DNA from: Chitinophagaceae bacterium
GTDB lineage: Bacteria; Bacteroidota; Bacteroidia; Chitinophagales; Chitinophagaceae
Direction of reading: 5' to 3'
Length of the DNA stretch: 64,000 bases
Assembly (NCBI GenBank): GCA_016706055.1
Contig: JADJKL010000006.1
Location: forward strand, 336,573-400,572
Within the stretch, counting starts at the first letter, position 1, and every line of letters begins with the position of its first letter. Of this stretch, positions 1-11,037 are shown piece by piece. The translations under genes were made by a program, and so were the position numbers. The notes below the pieces were generated by a model. It saw only the letters and a program-made list of their open reading frames with translations. It did not search any database and was not told where the DNA came from.

Positions 1-585
1 GTAGTATTGAACGGAAAATCAGGACAGATAACTGGTACCGTTAATGATAGCATCTCTACTGGAACGTTATATGATACCGAAGTACAGAAAAATTATAGTT
101 ATACCGGAAGATTGTCTGGCGATGAACTCAGCTTCTCTATGATTTTTCCAGAATTGAATAACCAAGTAGTGGAAGTAACGATGCAAAGAGAAACTGGTGC
201 AACTTCGGCAACGAAAAATACAGCCTCTCCCAAGAATATTGGAGCAAAAAATCCTGCACTTGTTGGAGTGTGGCTTCATACAGAAGTATTGAGTAGCGGA
301 AGCGGAAGTAATTATAGTTCTTTTTCAACAGAATATTTCATGGAGTTTAAGGCTGATGGTACTGTGCTATCATGGACGGGAAGAAGTGCTGGCTCTGGCT
401 ATTCATCCAATGGAGGAAGTGCAGCAAACGCAGATAAAGGCGAATGGTACACCGAAGGCAAAACATTATATCTAATAGATCCTGCTACAAAACAAAAAGC
501 TTCCACACAATTTTTTGCAGAAGAAGGTAGAATGATGCTGCACAATGGTGGCGCAGAGAAGAAAATATTTACCCGGGTGCAATAA
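1..585 (+). CDS. Hypothetical lipocalin-like protein, 5' end outside window
   Basis: The reading frame is open to the first base, so the start lies upstream. What remains is about 194 residues in two similar-looking beta-rich halves. The first half has alternating Gly/Thr strands ending in VEVTMQRE; the second starts LVGVW and carries YFMEFKADGTV, the usual opening of a lipocalin-like small beta barrel (G-x-W followed by a D-G-T strand). A Ser/Thr/Lys linker at roughly residues 66-80 separates them. No catalytic motif is seen. It ends 32 bases before the start of the CDC-like gene on the same strand, so the two could be co-transcribed. The lipocalin-like assignment is a fold impression only; function unknown. 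Confidence 0.6.
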   Translation, partial: VVLNGKSGQITGTVNDSISTGTLYDTEVQKNYSYTGRLSGDELSFSMIFPELNNQVVEVTMQRETGATSATKNTASPKNIGAKNPALVGVWLHTEVLSSGSGSNYSSFSTEYFMEFKADGTVLSWTGRSAGSGYSSNGGSAANADKGEWYTEGKTLYLIDPATKQKASTQFFAEEGRMMLHNGGAEKKIFTRVQ

Positions 586-617
586 AAAGTAATTAATTAA
601 AACTTAAAAAAAATATA

Positions 618-2401
618 ATGACAAAAATTATCATAGCCTTGCTGGCTTTATTAGCGGTAAATCTTGCAAATGCTCAAAATAAAATCAATCAAAGAAAAAT
701 CACAGCTATAAAAATAATAGTAGTCTGCAATGGTATAAAACAGTTCTTAATAATAAGAATAATGCAGTTCAAAATACAGGTAGCGAGACTATTATTGGGC
801 AACGATTGCAGGAGCATTAAAAGTACAAGTTGGAGCTAATTTGATTCCAGGTAATAGCCAATATTCAAATATCGGGAATGCAAAAACAGAAGAAGGCTCT
901 AATTTTACTTGTACTATTCAGCCTAAAAATATTAACTATTTGGTTCCAGGTGATTTTTCGATTATGAAACTGTCATCTTCCTTTACAAATTATCCCGGAG
1001 ATTTTGTGCGACCAGAAAATATAATTAACTCGGGTAGTAGCCTTTCACCATTTTTTACTAATAATGCGAGAAATCCTTATAAAATAGGGATAAGCATTTT
1101 TACTTCCCGAGGACCAAATGAGATAACTGTTTCAGATTTTAATACAATTCCTCAGGCAAAAATTCAGGATTCTCTTTTGGCTGGAAATTTTGGAGCCTCT
1201 ATTCCTGCAAATGGTATTTTGGAAATGACAGAAATAAAATCATCGGTGCAATTATCAGCAAGTTTAGAATATAGCTATGGTGTTTTTTACCTTTGAAGAA
1301 TTAGGAATACCTGCTGATATTACTGCCGGAATTAAGTTAGAAGGTAGCAACGAGCAGGATATTAATTTGCATTATTTTCTTGTAAGTTTTACTCAGCCGT
1401 TATATACGTTAAACCTGCTTACAAAAGGTGAAGGCCTTTTTGTTAACCCTGCACATAATAATAATAATAGTAACGGGGCATATATTTCTGATGTAACATA
1501 TGGAAGAAGAGCACTTTTTATATTTGCTGCTTCAGATTTTCAAGGGTTGCAGAGTGCTATGTTTGATGGAGGAGTTAGTGCAAGTGTTACAGGTGGCGAA
1601 GCCGCTGGCGTAGAAGTTGGGGTAAAAGGTAATGGAACTATTAGCAGCCAAGTAAGGACTGGTATAAAAAAGTTTTGGGGTGTTTTATATGGAGGTAACA
1701 GTTCACAAACACTTACTACGTATAATGATGTAACTGCTTTTCATCAGGCATTTAAAAATTATCTGACAAGTAGTTCTGCAACAACTTTTGGCAGGAATAC
1801 AGGAGCATTACCTATATCTTTTTCTTTAAAAAGAATATCGGATGGTGCTATAATTGGCGTAAGAAGTATTGGTAGTTTTGATGAAAAAGTTGAGTGTAAT
1901 ACTAATAGTTTTACTGTTGATGTAAACTTTACAGGCTTTACAGTTAATAAGGTGGTAGAATTTATCGGAGATGCTGAAGATGATATATGGGGGAATTTTC
2001 GCTATGCAAGCAGAAATACCAATAGCCAGAAAATAAATAGTGGAAATACAACATTGTTTAATGTGGCTTGGGATAAGGCAATTTCCAGAAAAGCTAATGC
2101 TTCTTATACAGCAGCAGCCAACCCTGTTCGCATCATCCCACAAATTAGCAAGAATGATTTATTGAAAACAATTCTCAATTTTTCTGAGGATGTTAAAGAT
2201 TGGGAAGTTATTTCTCCAACATACGATCCTTTGAGTGGAACGGCACTTCAATTTGATTTTGATGATAAGAAGAATGAGATAAATGCTATGACACCAGGAC
2301 AAGAAAAGAAATTTGTAAAAGAAGTGCCACTATACGAAAACGGAAAATCGGATGCAGCCAAGGTTACTTTTAAAGTTGAGGTAATAGTAAAACGTAATTA
2401 A
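618..2401 (+). CDS. CDC-like (thiol-activated cytolysin family) secreted pore-forming protein, frameshifted
   Basis: The start gives a clear signal peptide (MTKIIIALLALLAVNLANAQ). Reading then changes frame near 690-704, near 780-788 and at a T6 run near 1280; joined, it is one protein of about 590 residues. Landmarks of the cholesterol-dependent cytolysin family appear in the right order: YPGDFVRPENII; a FTQPLYTL strand (family FxQIYYTV); YISDVTYGRRALF (family ISxVxYGRxxY); WGVLYGGNS at about 1679-1702, with the diglycine hinge at 1691-1696; then GALPISFSLKR (family PISYTxxFLxxN). The cholesterol-binding Trp-rich undecapeptide of classical toxins is absent and the C-terminal 120 residues are unlike toxin domain 4. 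It is likely an exported pore former with another target. Family assignment is strong; activity and target are unknown. Confidence 0.8.
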
Positions 2402-2532
2402 TCAATTAGAAAAATAAAAGGCTTTAGAAAATATCCAAGCATCTTAAACCAATAAGGCCTGCTTGTAAATAATAAATTGGATTTTAATTTCTGTAAACTA
2501 AGTCACTTTGGTTGCTATAAATTTTTTATAAA

Positions 2533-5500
2533 ATGAAAAATTGCCTGCTTATTTTTATTGGTTTGTTTTGTTTTTTAACAACGGTTTTAGCTCAACCAGC
2601 CAATGACGATCCCTGCAATGCTAAAATCATTTTACCAACTCAGGTTGTTTGTAATGCCTATGAAGATAATAGTGTAAACTCTACAACATCGTTGATGGCT
2701 GCAACTGTAACTAATGGTTTTGGAGTTGTTGATTACAACTGTGACTATAATACTACACCTGATCTTTATGATGTGTGGTTTTAAAATTCCGCTTGATACG
2801 CTGAACATGATTATTAAAGTAAATCCTATTCCTGGTTTTGATATTGCATTCCAGCTTTACTATCAGCAATCTGGGTCCTGCAGCAGCAATGATTTGTCGT
2901 TGGGCTTTTTTGACTGTATTAACATTTCATCAGCAGGAGTCTCCGATTCTGTAGTTATACCGTATTATTACAGAAGTTATTTTGATACATTATTCATCAG
3001 GGTATATCATCATCCCGATGGCATTGGACCGGCACCGATTAATAACAGTCAGTTCAGCATTTGTGGATATTATCCTCCACCAACCTGTACAACAAATACA
3101 TTTCCAGCGGATGGAGAACAGTTATTAGGTTTTACATATTTACAATGGAATCCTAACTCATTTGCTACGTACTATGATGTGTACTTGGGTAACACCGTGG
3201 CTACTGCTTCAGTTATTGGCAGAACAGCGTCTTTATCTTTTAACATCTTATCTTTAAATTTGCCTGCTGGAACTTATTACTGGTATGTAGTACCAATGAA
3301 TGGACTGGTTGCAGCTACAGGCTGTTCTTTGTCTGCTACGTCATTTACAATTCTTGAAACCACCGCCAATAATCTTATTTGCAATGCAACTGAGTTGTTT
3401 GCATCTGCAATTTCATGCACTTCTTTTATCGATAACTCAGCATTTTCAACCACCTCCTATTATTATTCTTCGTTTGAGGGTGGAATTTTTGGCGACGGTG
3501 TTAATTGTAATTCCACTCTTTTAAATGCCGACGTTTGGTTTAAATTTACTGCACCTGATTCTGCTTATTATGTATTTCGGGTAGAACCTGTCGCTGGCAT
3601 CAATACATCATTTCGTGTATTTGAATCTTCAACAGCTTGTGCCGGCAGCTTTACCAACCGTGGATGTTCTAATACTGGTATAACTGCTGGTGTCGATACA
3701 GCTTCAATACTTCTTAATCCGGGTAAACAATATTTTATACAAGTGTTCAGTCAGAACGGGTCAAGAGATTTTAATCCACCGGGCAACAGCCAGTTTGGTA
3801 TTTGTATTTATAAACGGGAGCCGGATTGTGTTAGTCCTTTATTAGTGGACCTGGCTAATGGATCAACAACTGTTGATCATATTACTGGATCACTTAGCTG
3901 GAAGTATGTAAATGGCGCTTCACGATATGATTTATATGTGGGCACAAGTGTAGGAAATATGCAATTAGTAAATTCTACTTCACCGCAAAAGGTATTCGAC
4001 GAGATGAGATTACGTTTTCAAAATGATTTTTTAAAAGGCTCTCCTTTTTTTCCGGGAATACAATATTTCTGGAAAGTAATACCTGTAAATGGAGATCTTG
4101 TAAATGTCAGTTGTTCAGAGGAGATAAGATCTTTTACAACGTATGCTTGTCCTCCTTCACTTTCTAATGTCAGTGCACTTATTTCTGCTAATCGTGCCGG
4201 TGAGCTTGACTATTCTGTGCCATGCCTCAATTGTCCTTCATCATGGTTAGTGTTTGAATATGGACCCAATTCAATTGCAGGAACAGGTACTACACCAGCT
4301 GTTGGCAATACCGTAGTTTATCCGGTTGCCGAAACTCTTCCATTGGGCTATAAAGGACGGGTAGGTATCGACAGCACACATGAAATTCCTTCTTATAAAT
4401 ATTTTATAAGAGCTACTGCATGCCCAAATTTAAGTGGGGCTTATTTAGCCTTTAATCCGGGAAATGTTCAATCATTAACTGTTTGCTCAACTACCGAAAT
4501 TACTTTAGAAAATGGAAAAGGGCGATGGAATTTTAATGGGCAGTACCCTGTTAATTCTAACGGAAAAGCAACCCCAGGTAAAATGGCATGGTTCAATTTT
4601 ACACCAACTGAATCGGCTGTTTATTATTTGCAGACTGATAGTGTAGAAGTAACTGATTCAATAAACTATTTATATAAAGTTGATTCATTGAATAAATACA
4701 GTTCTGATAATTGGATTGGTATTGGTGCAATTAATAAAAAAGGAAAATTCCCGATTGGTTTTTTAACAGCAGGATTAACCTATCATTTTGTTGCAGATAG
4801 TGAGAACGACAGTTTGTTAAACCGCACAACAGCTCTTTCGTGGCAGACGAGACATTTTATAAAAATATGTAAAGCTGATGTGCTTTCTGCACCTGTAACA
4901 AATACATGCATTGAAGCCAATATTTATAATCCGCTTCCTGCTTTAAGCCCCAAAGAAGAGTTTGCTATTGATACCAGCGGCCGGTTAATTGCTTCTATCA
5001 AACCAGGCAATGATTCATTAGGCTTTATAGCTGTATCTTATTATGTAAATAGTAATGGATTACGTTTTGATGCTAGCGGACGAGAATATCTTGACAGAAA
5101 CTATACTATTACACCTTCCAATAATCCGGTGGCTGTACAAAATGTAAAATTATTTTTTACAAATGAAGAGTTAACCGCTTTAATTAATGCTCCCGATGAC
5201 GGCAAAGGAGATGTGAATTCGATTAATGACCTGGTAGTTACAAAGACTAATCAGCCATGCAGTACATCTTTTAATGTCGGTTCCTTAGGTAACATATTTA
5301 TTCACCCGACAGACAAGGGAATCTATAATAGTAATTCAAATTTTATTACAATACCAGTAAATAGTTTTTCCACTTTTTATCTGCATGGTGGGTCGTTGGT
5401 TGCACTGCCATTGAGGTTCTTGTCATTTACCGCACAAAAAGAAAATAGTAAAGTAGATTTGAAATGGATAACAGATAATGAAATAAATACTTCTCATTTT

Positions 5501-5929
5501 GTAGTTGAAAGAAGTTTTGCAGGAGCTTTATTCAATTCAATTGGCACTGTGACATCGGCAAACACTTCAGGCTTGCAGGAGTATGATTTTATTGACCAGT
5601 CACCAGGAAATGGAATCAATTTATACCGGATTAAGCAGATCGATATAAATGGCAATTACAAGTATTCTGAAGTCAGGACTGTTTATTTTTCAAACGGCTC
5701 GTTGGTAAAAGTTTATCCAACTATTACATCAACTTCTATCACTATTTATAGATTAGCTTCTGATATGTCTTTTAATTTGTTTGATATGAATGGAAGGTCT
5801 TTAATACAAGGAAGCTTTTCAATTGGGAGCAAAGAGCTAAATATCAGTAATTATTCCAAAGGATTATATTTATTGAAAGTCGCAAATAGTAGCGGCACTA
5901 CGCAGGTATTTAAAATTTTAAAAGAATAA
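2533..5929 (+). CDS. Large secreted T9SS cargo protein with PPC-like and fibronectin-type modules, frameshifted
   Basis: The N-terminus is a signal peptide ending VLAQ, followed by the ANDDPCNA opening common in Bacteroidota PPC-like pre-peptidase modules. The frame breaks at the end of DVWF near 2780, where TGGTTTTAAA carries one T too many; removing it gives DVWFKIPLDT and one protein of about 1,130 residues. Three related cysteine-containing units (near 2600-3070, 3380-3820 and 4490-4880) alternate with fibronectin-like stretches containing YDxYxG and YYWYVxP strands. The C-terminal 75 residues (VKVYPTI ... NGRSLIQG ... GLYLLKV) are a type A T9SS sorting domain, so the protein should cross the outer membrane and be surface-anchored or released. 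No catalytic domain is seen; an adhesin or structural role is a guess. Confidence 0.75.
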
Positions 5930-5976
5930 GAATGTAAAGTGCCAATTGTAAATTGAGAATTAATTATAGTTCATTA

Positions 5977-6771
5977 CTAAGGCTTTGATATTTTTTCATC
6001 TGAAGGTAGCATCGGCTCATTTAATTCCACCACTCTTTTCTTTTTCATTCTTTTTCGCATCGTCATATTCAATACTTCAACAATAAAAGAGAAGGGCCAT
6101 TCCGAAAATATATAATTTTTAGGTGAAGCTGGTGCGGCTTCACTATCCCAGCCTTCAATAATTAAACTTAAACCAATCATTACAAGGAAAGAAAGTGCCA
6201 GCATTTTTAATGTAGGATGTTTATGAATAAATGCTGCAATCCCAGTACTGAATAGAAACATAACTGTCATGGCTATTACTACTACTGCAATCATGATCTC
6301 AACATACTTAGCAGTTCCACCGGCTGTAATGATACTGTCAAATGAGAATACAGCATCAATTAACATGATCTGTCCAATAGCATTTCCCATTGAAATGCCT
6401 TTTTCATTTTTACTTTTTTCATTCGGGTCTTCACCTTCTAGTTTGTCATGTATTTCTTTAACCGATTTATAAATAAGAAATAAGCCGCCCAATATCATTA
6501 CAATACTTGCCAAGTCAAAACCTTTGCCTGCGATTGTAAAAACAGATTTTCCTTTTTGACTTAATAACCAGCCTAAACCGAGCAGCATCAGGCTTCTTGA
6601 AATGATACCAGTGACCATCCAAACTCTTCTGGCCAGTTTCTGATCTTTAATCTTTTTTAATCTGTTAAGAATGATACTTACAAAAATCACATTATCAATA
6701 CCCAATACAACTTCGAGTATAACTAGAATCACAAAACTGATAAGGCTTTCGCTGGTAAAAAGATGTTCCAT
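5977..6771 (-). CDS. TerC family integral membrane protein
   Basis: Intact at 264 residues. It has about seven hydrophobic segments and the two acidic membrane motifs of the family: GIDN at residues 24-27 and FSFDS in the fifth segment. A charged KLEGEDPNEKSKNEKG loop sits between them. TerC proteins are linked to tellurite resistance and, in well-studied cases, to Mn2+ efflux that helps metallate exported proteins. The last 30 residues form a basic, cytosolic tail. It lies 15 bases downstream of pyrD on the same strand and probably shares its transcript. Family assignment is secure; the transported ion here is inferred. Confidence 0.92.
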   Translation of the reverse strand: MEHLFTSESLISFVILVILEVVLGIDNVIFVSIILNRLKKIKDQKLARRVWMVTGIISRSLMLLGLGWLLSQKGKSVFTIAGKGFDLASIVMILGGLFLIYKSVKEIHDKLEGEDPNEKSKNEKGISMGNAIGQIMLIDAVFSFDSIITAGGTAKYVEIMIAVVVIAMTVMFLFSTGIAAFIHKHPTLKMLALSFLVMIGLSLIIEGWDSEAAPASPKNYIFSEWPFSFIVEVLNMTMRKRMKKKRVVELNEPMLPSDEKISKP

Positions 6772-6786
6772 TTCTTTATTGAAAAT

Positions 6787-7854
6787 TTATGATTGAATAT
6801 TGATTGATTTGCAAATACGTTTTACTATTCCCGGCCCTTCGTAAATAAAACCTGTCCACACTTGAACTAATGAAGCACCTGCATTTATTTTTTCTTTGGC
6901 ATCCTCTCCGGTAAATATTCCACCACTTGCAATTACCGGAATTTTCCTCCCGCGGGCTTCAGTTTTATCACAAATATATTTTACAACTTCGTACTTCTTT
7001 TGTTTTAGCGGTAATCCGCTTAAGCCACCGGCGCCAATAGCTTTGAGTTTTGAGTTATGAGTTAAGAGATTTTCTGCTGATTGTTGTATTGGCTGCTACT
7101 AATCCATCTAATTTAATTTCTAATGCCAGATCAATTACATCATCAATTTGTTCATAAGAAAGATCTGGTGCAATTTTTAATAAAATTGGTTTTCCGAGCC
7201 TTTTGGGATCAAACTTTAAATTTTCATTTTGCAGATGTTAGAATTTTCTCAATGAATCTTTTTCCTGCAATTCTCTTAATCCCGGCGTATTTGGCGAACT
7301 TACATTCACTACAAAATAATCAACGTAAGGAGTGAAGTCTTAAAACAAATTTCATAATCCTTCCATGCATCTTCATTTGGTGTTACTTTATTCTTACCAA
7401 TATTTCCACCGATGATGATTTTAGATTTTAGATTTACGAGTGCAGATTGTTTTTCTTGCCAGGCTTGTAATCTTTTGGCAACTACCTCAACACCATCATT
7501 ATTAAAGCCCATCCGGTTAATAAGAGCTTTATCTTTTGGTATTCGAAATAATCTTGGTTTATCATTTCCTGCTTGCGGTAAGGGAGTTACTGTTCCAATT
7601 TCTACAAAACCAAAACCAAGTGCCTCCAATTCGTTCAGATATCTTGCATTCTTATCAAATCCTGCTCCAAGGCCAACCCGGTTGGTAAATTCTAAATTCC
7701 AAATTCTAAATTCCAAATTGCCTTTTGGAGTAAAGGATTTTGCAATCATTTTCTTAAAACCTATATCACAAAGCAATTTCAGTCCATTCATCGAAAAATA
7801 ATGTACCCACTCAGGCGAAAAAAGAAAAAGGAAACTGCGCAGTAGCTTATACAT
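6787..7854 (-). CDS. pyrD: Dihydroorotate dehydrogenase (quinone), class 2, frameshifted
   Basis: This membrane-associated FMN enzyme oxidises dihydroorotate to orotate with quinone (fourth step of pyrimidine synthesis). I place the start at MYKLLRSFLF (7854) because it opens the usual class 2 N-terminal membrane helix; a longer reading reaches 7899. Visible family blocks are VGLGAGFDKNA, FVEIGTVTPLPQ, NRMGFNNDG, VNVSSPNTPGLRELQ, LLKIAPDLS, LVAANTTIS and GAGGLSG. Frame is lost near 7340, disturbed near 7234 (a stop between LRK and HLQNENL) and shifted near 7080, then runs to a stop at 6787. Two short tandem repeats are read through as protein (separate entries). Every catalytic block is present, so the breaks look like sequence errors. 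Confidence 0.85.
7042..7068. repeat. 7-bp micro-repeat inside pyrD
   Basis: Imperfect 7-bp tandem units TGAGTTT, TGAGTTA, TGAGTTA. On the coding (minus) strand they read LLTHNSKLK, just before the conserved GAGGLSG block, in a loop that varies among PyrD proteins. Confidence 0.7.
7687..7720. repeat. 14-bp tandem repeat inside pyrD
   Basis: AAATTCTAAATTCC occurs twice head to tail, followed by a partial third copy; each unit is itself two near-identical 7-mers. Translated on the minus strand it gives NLEFRIWNLEF, immediately before the conserved VGLGAGFDKN block. Confidence 0.8.
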
Positions 7855-7960
7855 ATTGGCTGCGAAGATAATTGAACTAAGCCGCTGTTTTTGGTTCACA
7901 ATAGTAGAGTTCTTACTTTTGATATAGAAAGTTGCATAAACAACCTTTAAATTTAATAAA

Positions 7961-9138
7961 ATGCAAGAAGCATATATAGTCGCCGGATTCAGAACAGCAG
8001 TGGGAAAATCAAAAAGAGGTGGATTTCGTTTCTATCGTCCAGATGATTTGGCGGTAGAAGTCATTAAAGGATTGATGGCAACAGTTCCACAACTGGAACC
8101 AAACAGAGTGGATGATGTACTCGTTGGTAATGCTGTGCCTGAAGCAGAACAGGGTTTACAATTTGGTCGTATCATTTCTGCAAGAGCATTAGGTTTTGAT
8201 GTGCCGGGTGCTACCGTTAACCGTTATTGTGCATCGGGATTGGAAACAATTGCTATGGCAACCGCCAAGATTAGAATGGGTATGGCGGAATGTATTATTG
8301 CTGGTGGAACTGAAAGTATGAGCCTTGTACCTACGGCCGGTTGGAAAACTGTTCCTTCTTATGCTATTGCAAAAGATGAGCCTGATTATTATTTAAGTAT
8401 GGGCTTAACTGCCGAAGCTGTGGCCAGCGATTATAAAGTAAGCAGAGAAGATCAAGATGAGTTTTCTTACAACTCTCATCAAAAAGCATTGGCTGCAATT
8501 GAACAAGGTCATTTTAAGTCCGGTATACTTCCAATCAATGTAGAAGAAATTTATCTGGATGCAAAAGGCAAAAAGCAAAAGAGAAATTATATCATGGACA
8601 CCGATGAAGGTCCGAGAGCAGATACATCTATGAAGCATTGGCAAAGCTAAAACCTGCTTTTGCTGCTGGTGGAGTTGTTACTGCTGGTAATTCTTCTCAA
8701 ACATCCGACGGAGCCGCTTTTGTAATTGTAATGGGAGAAAAGATGATGAATGAACTCGGATTAAAACCAATTGGTCGTTTAGTAAACAGTGCAGTGGCTG
8801 GTGTTCATCCTCGCATCATGGGTATTGGTCCTGTAGCAGCCATTCCAAAAGTCTTGAAGCAGGCCGGAATGAGCTTGAATGATATTGATTTAATAGAATT
8901 GAACGAAGCCTTTGCTTCTCAGGCATTGGCAGTAATAAGAGAGGTTGGTCTTGATCCGGCAAAAGTCAATATCAATGGCGGTGCTATTGCATTAGGTCAT
9001 CCATTGGGATGTACCGGAGCCAAACTTACTATTCAGAGTCTTGGAGATATGAAAAGACTGAACAAAAAGTACGGAATGGTAACTGCCTGTGTTGGCGGTG
9101 GGCAGGGTATTGCTGGTATTATTGAAAATCTTCAATAA
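7961..9138 (+). CDS. Acetyl-CoA C-acyltransferase (thiolase), frameshifted
   Basis: Thiolase of about 392 residues, cleaving 3-ketoacyl-CoA in beta-oxidation or condensing acetyl-CoA units. The acyl-accepting cysteine is C90 in NRYCASGLET; later blocks GGAIALGHPLGCTGA and CVGGGQG hold the catalytic His and second Cys. Near 8630 the DNA reads ATGAAGCATTGG; the family expects one more G (SMEALAKLKPAF), so a single base is missing and the two halves belong together. The gene stands alone between the divergent pyrD and a 200-base gap. The RF-D-L-A-V-E start and overall length resemble the fadA/fadI type, but I cannot tell degradative from biosynthetic use. Confidence 0.88.
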
Positions 9139-9340
9139 TTTTTATTTTTTCAGCCTCCATTGGCAATGAGCCATTTCTTTGCTACCTTACTTTGTCGTTT
9201 TGATGGAAGGGTATACAGTATCCCTGAAAAGATCTTGTATTTCTTCTATTAAAGATTATAAGGCTTAATTTTTGTATAGTTCATTAAACTATTCAGCAAT
9301 ATTTATATCACAGTTTGTCAGCTGAACCAAAACCATAATT

Positions 9341-11013
9341 ATGGATAGAAGAGATTTTTTGACTGCTCGCCGGCGCAAATCAAAAACAGGGCAGATAATT
9401 TCCCCTGAGCAAACATTCCGCACTAATTCTGGTATCAATACCTATACAGGCGCATGGACTGAACAAGAAATTGTTCACTTATTGAAAAGAACAATGTTTG
9501 GTGCTACAAAGGCTGACATTAATTATTTCAAAACCCGGACAATGAGCCAGGCAGTGGATGAACTATTAAATCCAACGGCTCCAAATCCTACACCTCCTGT
9601 AAAAGAATATACTACATCTACTCAGCCGGGCACTCCCGATGGAAATATTGCACAAGGCGATACTTGGATAAATGATATTAATAATGACGGCTCTGTACAA
9701 TCGCAACGGAGAGCTTCTTATAAAAAATGGTTTACCGGAAATATGATTAATCAAGATAGAAGCATCCGTGAAAAATTGGTGATGTTGATGATTGATCATT
9801 TTGGAAATGAAGCTTCAGAGGTGGGTAATGCTAACTGGGTTTATCGTCAACAGGATTTGATACGTCAAAATGTATTAGGCAACTTCAAAAACCTTATCAT
9901 CAATATCACAAAAGATATTTCCATGCTTCGCTACTTGAATGGTTATCTTAATCAAGCATCAGCTCCAGATGAGAACTATGCAAGAGAATTGATGGAGCTG
10001 TTTACTTTGGGAAAAGGTCCGGGTTCGCAATACACTGAAAGCGACGTTAAAGAAGCCGCCAAAGTACTAACCGGTTGGCAGGTAAATACAACAACTTACA
10101 CAACAACATTTAATTCAAACAGACATAGCTCGGTTAATAAAACATTTTCTTCTTTCTTTAGTGGAACTATTATTACCGGAAGAACTGGTGCTACTGCCGG
10201 CGATCTTGAGTTGAACGATTTAGTGAATATGATTTTTGCCCAGCAGGAAGTAGCAAAATATATTGTTCGAAAATTTTATCGTTGGTTTGTTTATTACGCA
10301 ATTGATAGTGCCACAGAATCAAATGTAATTGCTCCGCTGGCAGATATATTCCGTACCAATAATTATGAATTGAAACCAATGCTTGCTGCATTATTCAAGA
10401 GTGAGCATTTTTTGATATGCTCAATAGAGGCTGTATGATTAAAAATCCAGCCGATCATGTAATCGGTTCATTACGGGAAATGAATACTGCTTTTCCTCCA
10501 CTATCTGATTGGGATAAGAGCTATGGATTATGGAATACCTTTTATAACTGGATGGTGAATACAGGTCAGACTCTGCATGACCCGCCAAACGTTTCCGGAA
10601 TGCCTGCTTATTATCAGGAACCTTCTTTTCATGAAATATGGATTAACTCAGATTCATTACCAAAGAGAAACCAGTTTACTGATATTATGATTAATACAGG
10701 TTATTCAAGAGGTGGTTTCAGAGTTCAGTTTAATTGTGTTGCTTTTGCACAAACATTGAATAATCCGGGCAATCCTAATGATTTGATTGATGAAACATTA
10801 AATATCCTATTCAGGAATGATCTTTCTGCTCAATCAAAAGCACAAATCAAAACACAAATTTTATTAACGGGACAATTGTATGATTATTATTGGACGAATG
10901 CATGGGTCGCTTATATTTCAAGTCCAACGACTGCCAATTTTAATACAGTGAACACAAGATTGAAACCCTTGTTCCAATATTTTTTTAATTTATCAGAATA
11001 CCAGTTAGCATAA
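9341..11013 (+). CDS. DUF1800 family protein, frameshifted
   Basis: Opens MDRRDFLTARRRK, the usual start of Bacteroidota DUF1800 proteins, and continues with WTEQEIVHLLKRTMFGA, the family's helical N-terminal signature. REKLVMLMIDHFGNE, YARELMELFTLG and VLTGWQV are further family blocks. Frame breaks near 10,415, where GAGCATTTTTTGATATG is one T short of EHFFDMLNRG; repaired length is about 557 residues. It precedes a DUF1501 gene by 24 bases. The two families usually travel together and are exported, but their biochemical role is not established. Confidence 0.87.
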
Positions 11014-11037
11014 AATCAATTACTTAATCACACAACA

